From Pedobacter metabolipauper (GTDB lineage: Bacteria; Bacteroidota; Bacteroidia; Sphingobacteriales; Sphingobacteriaceae), in the NCBI RefSeq assembly GCF_004362715.1, contig NZ_SNYC01000006.1:248001-312000 (forward strand): DNA of 64,000 bases. Reading direction: 5' to 3'. This document shows, one piece after another, positions 60,174-64,000 of the stretch (positions are counted from its first letter, which is position 1; each line of letters starts with the position of its first letter). The translations under genes and the position numbers were made by a program. The notes below the pieces were generated by a model. It searched no databases. It saw only the letters and a list, made by a program, of their open reading frames with translations, and was not told the DNA's origin.

Positions 60174-61166
60174 TTACTCTTCGTCTAGTTTAAACTTTGA
60201 TAAATTCATACCAAATGATAAGCTTTTAGATTTAACAAGCTCTTGTATCTCAGTCAAAGATTTTTTACCGAAGTTTCTGAATTTCAACATATCAGCAACA
60301 TCGTAAGAAACAAGATCAGCTAAAGTACGAATATCAGCTGCTTTTAAGCAGTTCAATGCACGTACTGAAAGATCAAGATCAACTAATTCAGTTTTAAGAA
60401 TCTTACGCATATGTAAGATCTCTTCATCAACTTCTTTAGTTTCTTCTTTAGCTTGAGACTCTAATACTAAATTCTCATCAGAGAACAACATAAAGTGCTG
60501 GATCAAAATTTTCGCAGCTTCTTTTAATGCCTCTTCAGGATGGATAGAACCATCTGTTGAAATATCTAATATTAATTTTTCATAATCTGTTTTTTGTTCA
60601 ACACGATAATTTTCAATCGTATATTTTACATTTTTCATTGGGGTAAAGATCGAGTCGATCGCAATAACTCCAACAACAGCATCATTAATTTTATTCTCTT
60701 CTGCCGGTACATAACCACGTCCCTTATTAATGGTCAATTCCACTTCTAAAGTAACAGATTTCTCCATGTTACAGATAACGAAATCCGGATTAAGAACCTC
60801 AAAGTTATTAGAGAACTTAGTAACATCTCCAGCAACAAATTGCTCCTGACCATTTACTACGATAAAGACTTTTTCAGAATCACCTGAATCACCAACTTTT
60901 TTAAAACGAACTTGTTTTAAATTAAGGATGATCTCGGTTAGATCTTCTACAACACCTTTCATCGTTGAAAACTCGTGAGATACGCCTGAAAAACGAATAC
61001 TTGTAATCGCATAACCTTCTAAAGAAGAAAGTAAAATTCTTCTTAAGGCATTACCAATTGTTACACCGAAACCGGGCTCTAAAGGACGAAATTCAAATAT
61101 ACCATCGAAATCAGTTGATTTCTGCATAATTACCTTATCGGGTTTCTGAAATGCTAAAATTGCCAT
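60174..61166 (-). CDS. rpoA: DNA-directed RNA polymerase subunit alpha
   Basis: 330 residues. The N-terminal dimerisation domain has GFGVTIGNALRRILLSSLEG near residue 32 and ISTDGSIHPEEALKEAAKIL near 205. The C-terminal domain (about 255-330) carries the helix-hairpin-helix DNA/activator contact region LSVRALNCLKAADIRTLADLV, then RNFGKKSLTEIQ. It lies 77 bases downstream of rpsD and 90 bases upstream of rplQ, the conserved order in most bacteria. Confidence 0.99.
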   Translation of the reverse strand: MAILAFQKPDKVIMQKSTDFDGIFEFRPLEPGFGVTIGNALRRILLSSLEGYAITSIRFSGVSHEFSTMKGVVEDLTEIILNLKQVRFKKVGDSGDSEKVFIVVNGQEQFVAGDVTKFSNNFEVLNPDFVICNMEKSVTLEVELTINKGRGYVPAEENKINDAVVGVIAIDSIFTPMKNVKYTIENYRVEQKTDYEKLILDISTDGSIHPEEALKEAAKILIQHFMLFSDENLVLESQAKEETKEVDEEILHMRKILKTELVDLDLSVRALNCLKAADIRTLADLVSYDVADMLKFRNFGKKSLTEIQELVKSKSLSFGMNLSKFKLDEE

Positions 61167-61243
61167 TTATAATGTTTTTAGATCGTTATTAAAATTATGT
61201 AACGTAAAAAAGTTAATTACCCGCAGGTAATTAACTAAATATA

Positions 61244-61852
61244 TTACTTAGAGTATAACTCTATTATAAGGTTTTCCTTGATATTTTCTGGAATCTCATC
61301 ACGGTTAGGATAAGTTAAGAACTTACCTGTTAATTCACTTGCATTCCAGTCTAACCAATTGAATTTATTGATTACTCTTCCTGCTACTGAATTAGTGATT
61401 GCTTCTAAAGTTTTTGATTTCTCACGAACTGCGATCACATCACCAGCCTTTAACTGATAAGAAGGGATATTTACTACTTCACCGTTAACTGTTACATGTT
61501 TATGGCTAACTAACTGACGAGCAGCTGAACGAGTGGTAGCGATACCTAATCTATAAACAGTGTTATCTAAACGAGCTTCTAACAATTGCAGTAAGTTATC
61601 TCCTGTGATACCTTCACGGGAAGATGCTTTGGTAAACAAGTTACGGAACTGACGCTCCAATACACCGTAAGTATATTTAACTTTTTGTTTCTCCATTAAC
61701 TGAACTGCGTACTCAGATTGCTTTCCTCTTCTTTTCGAAGCACCATGTTGCCCTGGAGGATAGTTTTTTCTGTCTAATACTTTGTCAGGACCAAAAATTG
61801 GTTCTCTGAATTTACGCGCGATTTTGGACTTCGGTCCTGTATATCTTGCCAT
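61244..61852 (-). CDS. rpsD: 30S ribosomal protein S4
   Basis: 202 residues from the ATG at 61852, chosen because MARYTGPKSKIARKF is the conserved S4 start; an earlier in-frame start at 61879 adds nine atypical residues. The S4 RNA-binding domain lies at about 93-155 (RLDNTVYRLGIATTRSAARQ and HKHVTVNGEVVNIPS). It has no zinc Cys cluster, so it is the C-minus form. S4 nucleates 30S assembly and in many bacteria represses this operon by binding its mRNA. Confidence 0.98.
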   Translation of the reverse strand: MARYTGPKSKIARKFREPIFGPDKVLDRKNYPPGQHGASKRRGKQSEYAVQLMEKQKVKYTYGVLERQFRNLFTKASSREGITGDNLLQLLEARLDNTVYRLGIATTRSAARQLVSHKHVTVNGEVVNIPSYQLKAGDVIAVREKSKTLEAITNSVAGRVINKFNWLDWNASELTGKFLTYPNRDEIPENIKENLIIELYSK

Positions 61853-61917
61853 TGCTTTTTGTTTTAAAGTATCGTGCAACCTTAAGCTGCAGACTCTTAG
61901 CTTTAAAAATTAATAAA

Positions 61918-62307
61918 TTAAACTCTTCTCTTCTTAGGAGGACGACATCCATTGTGTGGAAGCGGGGTGATATCTTTGATAGAGGTTACTTCGATACCTG
62001 AAACCTGCAATGTTCTAATTGCAGACTCACGACCTGAACCTGGACCTTTAACAAAAACTTCCACTTTACGCAGACCTAAGTCAAATGCTACTTTACCGCA
62101 ATCAGATGCGGCCTGACCTGCTGCATATGGAGTGTTCTTTTTTGAACCCTTAAATCCCATTTTTCCTGCAGAAGACCATGAAATAGTCTGACCATTGTTA
62201 TTTGTTAAGGTAACAATGATATTGTTAAAAGTAGCATTGATGTGTGCCTGACCAACAGGTTCTATAACAACAATACGCTTTTTGGTAACTTTTTTACTCT
62301 TAGCCAT
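61918..62307 (-). CDS. rpsK: 30S ribosomal protein S11
   Basis: 129 residues with GQAHINATFNNIIVTLTNNNG, SSAGKMGFKGSKKNTPYAA, AIRTLQVSGIEVTSIKDITP and the C-terminal HNGCRPPKKRRV. It binds 16S rRNA at the platform and takes part in mRNA and Shine-Dalgarno-site contacts. It sits 21 bases after rpsM and 65 bases before rpsD in the same operon. Confidence 0.99.
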   Translation of the reverse strand: MAKSKKVTKKRIVVIEPVGQAHINATFNNIIVTLTNNNGQTISWSSAGKMGFKGSKKNTPYAAGQAASDCGKVAFDLGLRKVEVFVKGPGSGRESAIRTLQVSGIEVTSIKDITPLPHNGCRPPKKRRV

Positions 62308-62328
62308 AATTATTATTCAGTACTAATT

Positions 62329-62706
62329 TTATTTAGTAGCTTTTTTCTTGTTCGCAACTGTTTTTCTCTTGCCTTTACGTGTACGAGAATTGTTCTTAGT
62401 ACGCTGACCACGTACAGGCAAACCTTTTCTGTGACGTAAACCACGGTAACAACCGATGTCCATTAAACGTTTAATGTTCAATTGAACCTCCGAACGTAAA
62501 GCACCTTCTACTTTCACGCCGTCGTTGATAATGGTACGGATCGCCGATAACTCATCATCAGACCAGTCCTGTACTTTTTTGCTTAAATCGATACCTGCCT
62601 CAGTTAATATACGTTGTGCAGTTGATCTACCTATTCCGAAGATATAAGTTAATCCAATTTCGCCTCTTTTGTTTCTTGGTAAATCTATACCTGATATCCT
62701 TGCCAT
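62329..62706 (-). CDS. rpsM: 30S ribosomal protein S13
   Basis: 125 residues: MARISGIDLPRNKRGEIGLT at the N-terminus, YIFGIGRSTAQRIL, RGLRHRKGLPVRGQRTKNNS and a Lys-rich tail that reaches the decoding centre. It contacts 16S rRNA in the head and the P-site tRNA. It begins 83 bases after the rpmJ stop and ends 21 bases before rpsK. Confidence 0.99.
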   Translation of the reverse strand: MARISGIDLPRNKRGEIGLTYIFGIGRSTAQRILTEAGIDLSKKVQDWSDDELSAIRTIINDGVKVEGALRSEVQLNIKRLMDIGCYRGLRHRKGLPVRGQRTKNNSRTRKGKRKTVANKKKATK

Positions 62707-62789
62707 ATTTGTACTAAATGTTTGATTATTTGATTAAACGACAGATTGAGTAACCTGTACATACAATCCAATCATACTTCAATAATTTC

Positions 62790-62906
62790 TTAACCTTGAC
62801 GTTGCTTAAACTTTGGGTTTTTCTTGTTAATTACGTAAAGTTTACCTTTACGACGAATAACCTTACAATCAGCGCTACGTTTTTTAATTGATGACCTAAC
62901 TTTCAT
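62790..62906 (-). CDS. rpmJ: 50S ribosomal protein L36
   Basis: 38 residues that fit L36 over their whole length: MKVRSSIKKRSADCKVIRRK and then GKLYVINKKNPKFKQRQG. Only one Cys (Cys14) is present, not the four Cys/His of zinc-binding L36, so this is the zinc-independent C-minus form. The start at 62906 is one base after the infA stop at 62908, so the two are coupled. The position between infA and rpsM is the conserved location. Confidence 0.97.
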   Translation of the reverse strand: MKVRSSIKKRSADCKVIRRKGKLYVINKKNPKFKQRQG

Positions 62907-62907
62907 T

Positions 62908-63126
62908 TTATTTATATCTATAAGTAATCCTGCCTTTTGATAAATCGTAAGGCGACATCTCTAATTTTACTTTGTCCCCCGGTAAAATTTTGATGTAGTG
63001 CATCCTCATTTTTCCCGAAATATGTGCTATTATTTCATGTCCATTCTCCAGTTCTACCCGGAACATGGCATTCGATAATGCTTCTTTTATTACACCGTCT
63101 TGTTCAATTGAGGCTTGTTTAGCCAT
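62908..63126 (-). CDS. infA: Translation initiation factor IF-1
   Basis: 72-residue OB-fold protein (MAKQASIEQDGVIKEALSNA and then FRVELENGHEIIAHISGKMR, MHYIKILPGDKVKLEMSPYD, ending RITYRYK) that binds the 30S A site during initiation. Full length and typical. It sits 71 bases downstream of map and one base before rpmJ. Confidence 0.99.
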   Translation of the reverse strand: MAKQASIEQDGVIKEALSNAMFRVELENGHEIIAHISGKMRMHYIKILPGDKVKLEMSPYDLSKGRITYRYK

Positions 63127-63197
63127 ATAATATTGATTTTTACTTAATTAGCTGCTATTAAACAGGGTTGCAAAATTAAATAAAAAATTTTAATTAT

Positions 63198-63983
63198 TTA
63201 CTTTTTTTCTGCTAAAACTTCTTCAATAAATGAAAAGGTTGATAAAACATCCGGTTTGCCCTTTTTAACAGCCACAGTATGCTCAAAATGAGCGGATGGT
63301 CTATTATCTTTACTCGTTACCGTCCAGCCATCAGACCAAAATTTAACAGCTGCAGTTCCTGCATTGATCATGGGCTCTATCGCAATTACCATTCCTTCTT
63401 CAAGCTTGATCCCACTTCCACGCTTACCATAATTGGGAACCTCTGGTTTCTCATGTAGCTTTACACCTACACCATGACCTACCAATTCTCTAACTACTCC
63501 AAAGCCGTTGTGTTCTGCCAGGTTTTGAACAGCAAATCCAACATCACCAATCCTCGATCCAACAACTGCTTTTTCAACAGCCAGTCTTAAACATTCCTTT
63601 GTAACTTCAACCAGCTTTTTTCTTTCTTCATTTACAGCCCCGATAGAAAATGTATACGCAGAATCCCCAAAATAGTTATTCTTAATTACGCCACAATCTA
63701 CTGAGATCAAATCACCTTCCTGAATCACATAATCACCTGGAAAACCATGGACAACCTGATCATTTGGAGAAATACAAAGTGAATAAGGAAATCCGTTATA
63801 GTTTAAAAAGGCAGGTATTGCACCATGATCCTTAATAAACGTTTCAGCAAGCTGATTCAACTTCATTGTTGTAATTCCTGGTTCTATGATCTTCGCCACT
63901 TCAGCTAAGGTCTTTGAAACCAACAAAGAACTTTCTCTAATCAATTCTATCTCTTCAAGAGACTTGTAATAGATCTTAGACAT
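63198..63983 (-). CDS. map: Type I methionine aminopeptidase
   Basis: Removes the initiator Met from nascent proteins. 261 residues with the pita-bread fold: metal ligands Asp (VDCGVIKNNYFGDSAYTF near residue 96-107), His in VGHGVGVKLHEKPEVPNYG near 170, Glu in MVIAIEPMINAG near 204, and Glu in FEHTVAVKKG near 235. It is the first gene in the window of the operon map-infA-rpmJ-rpsM-rpsK-rpsD-rpoA-rplQ; secY is expected just beyond the window edge. Confidence 0.98.
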   Translation of the reverse strand: MSKIYYKSLEEIELIRESSLLVSKTLAEVAKIIEPGITTMKLNQLAETFIKDHGAIPAFLNYNGFPYSLCISPNDQVVHGFPGDYVIQEGDLISVDCGVIKNNYFGDSAYTFSIGAVNEERKKLVEVTKECLRLAVEKAVVGSRIGDVGFAVQNLAEHNGFGVVRELVGHGVGVKLHEKPEVPNYGKRGSGIKLEEGMVIAIEPMINAGTAAVKFWSDGWTVTSKDNRPSAHFEHTVAVKKGKPDVLSTFSFIEEVLAEKK

Positions 63984-64000
63984 TCAATCCAATTAAACCA

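Noticed and set aside
1..64000. Mobile elements, prophage, CRISPR, toxin-antitoxin or defence genes
   Set aside because: I found no transposase, integrase, inverted-repeat-bounded insertion, repeat array or recognisable defence gene. All large ORFs fit chromosomal housekeeping or envelope functions.

Overview
The window is core chromosome from a member of the Bacteroidota, most likely the family Sphingobacteriaceae (Pedobacter-like). Three things point there. The gene set is typical: putative porin of the Porin_10 type, DUF4293 and DUF5606 proteins, an LruC-type lipoprotein, a DivIC/FtsB protein and a long RplQ with an acidic tail. The DNA is AT-rich and mostly lacks Shine-Dalgarno sequences. 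Several promoters fit the Bacteroidota primary-sigma pattern TTG-N19-TAnnTTTG. I see no rRNA or tRNA gene, CRISPR array, insertion sequence, prophage or integrase. It is an ordinary housekeeping region, and the points of interest are regulatory signals and a few poorly understood proteins.

Layout. 1-5161 (+): carA (5' end cut off), an ABC exporter pair, a small membrane protein, eno and a DivIC/FtsB-like protein. 5162-7866 (-): a TRIC/UPF0126 membrane protein and a large membrane-anchored von Willebrand A-like protein. 7958-13912: an exported L,D-transpeptidase, facing an aguB-aguA-fabG run, then a small Cys-rich protein and an LruC lipoprotein. 14018-21671: nrdB-nrdA (eukaryote-like class I ribonucleotide reductase), RlpA, MsrB, SucD and a dicarboxylate/amino-acid symporter. 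22019-32735: an Lrp/AsnC regulator, truA plus an MsbA-type ABC exporter, DUF4293, a DEAD-box helicase, gpsA, a TolC-HlyD pair and a polysaccharide deacetylase.

33037-45707: aconitase, a GH1 beta-glucosidase behind a membrane-anchored MutS-like ATPase, rlmH, a 42-residue membrane peptide, DUF5606, a cyclophilin, an exported amidotransferase-like protein, and an overlapping lpxK-punA-porin operon. 45875-56112: pruA, a sulP-carbonic anhydrase operon, a small exported protein, an OprO/P-type porin followed closely by an acyl-CoA carboxylase beta subunit, a GNAT acetyltransferase, an M42 peptidase and a sugar nucleotidyltransferase. 56183-63983 (-): map-infA-rpmJ-rpsM-rpsK-rpsD-rpoA-rplQ, a terminator, a PF13679-type methyltransferase, and dnaK.

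The strongest non-coding signal is upstream of dnaK. A near-consensus sigma-54 -24/-12 element is preceded by three ATTGT motifs at exact 22-bp steps and by a TGACA direct repeat, which suggests enhancer-dependent control of this chaperone gene. Other notable signals are long perfect palindromes upstream of aguB, pruA and sulP, a hairpin predicted at the very 5' end of the eno mRNA, two candidate leaderless genes, and hairpins for one gene encoded inside the last codons of the convergent neighbour.
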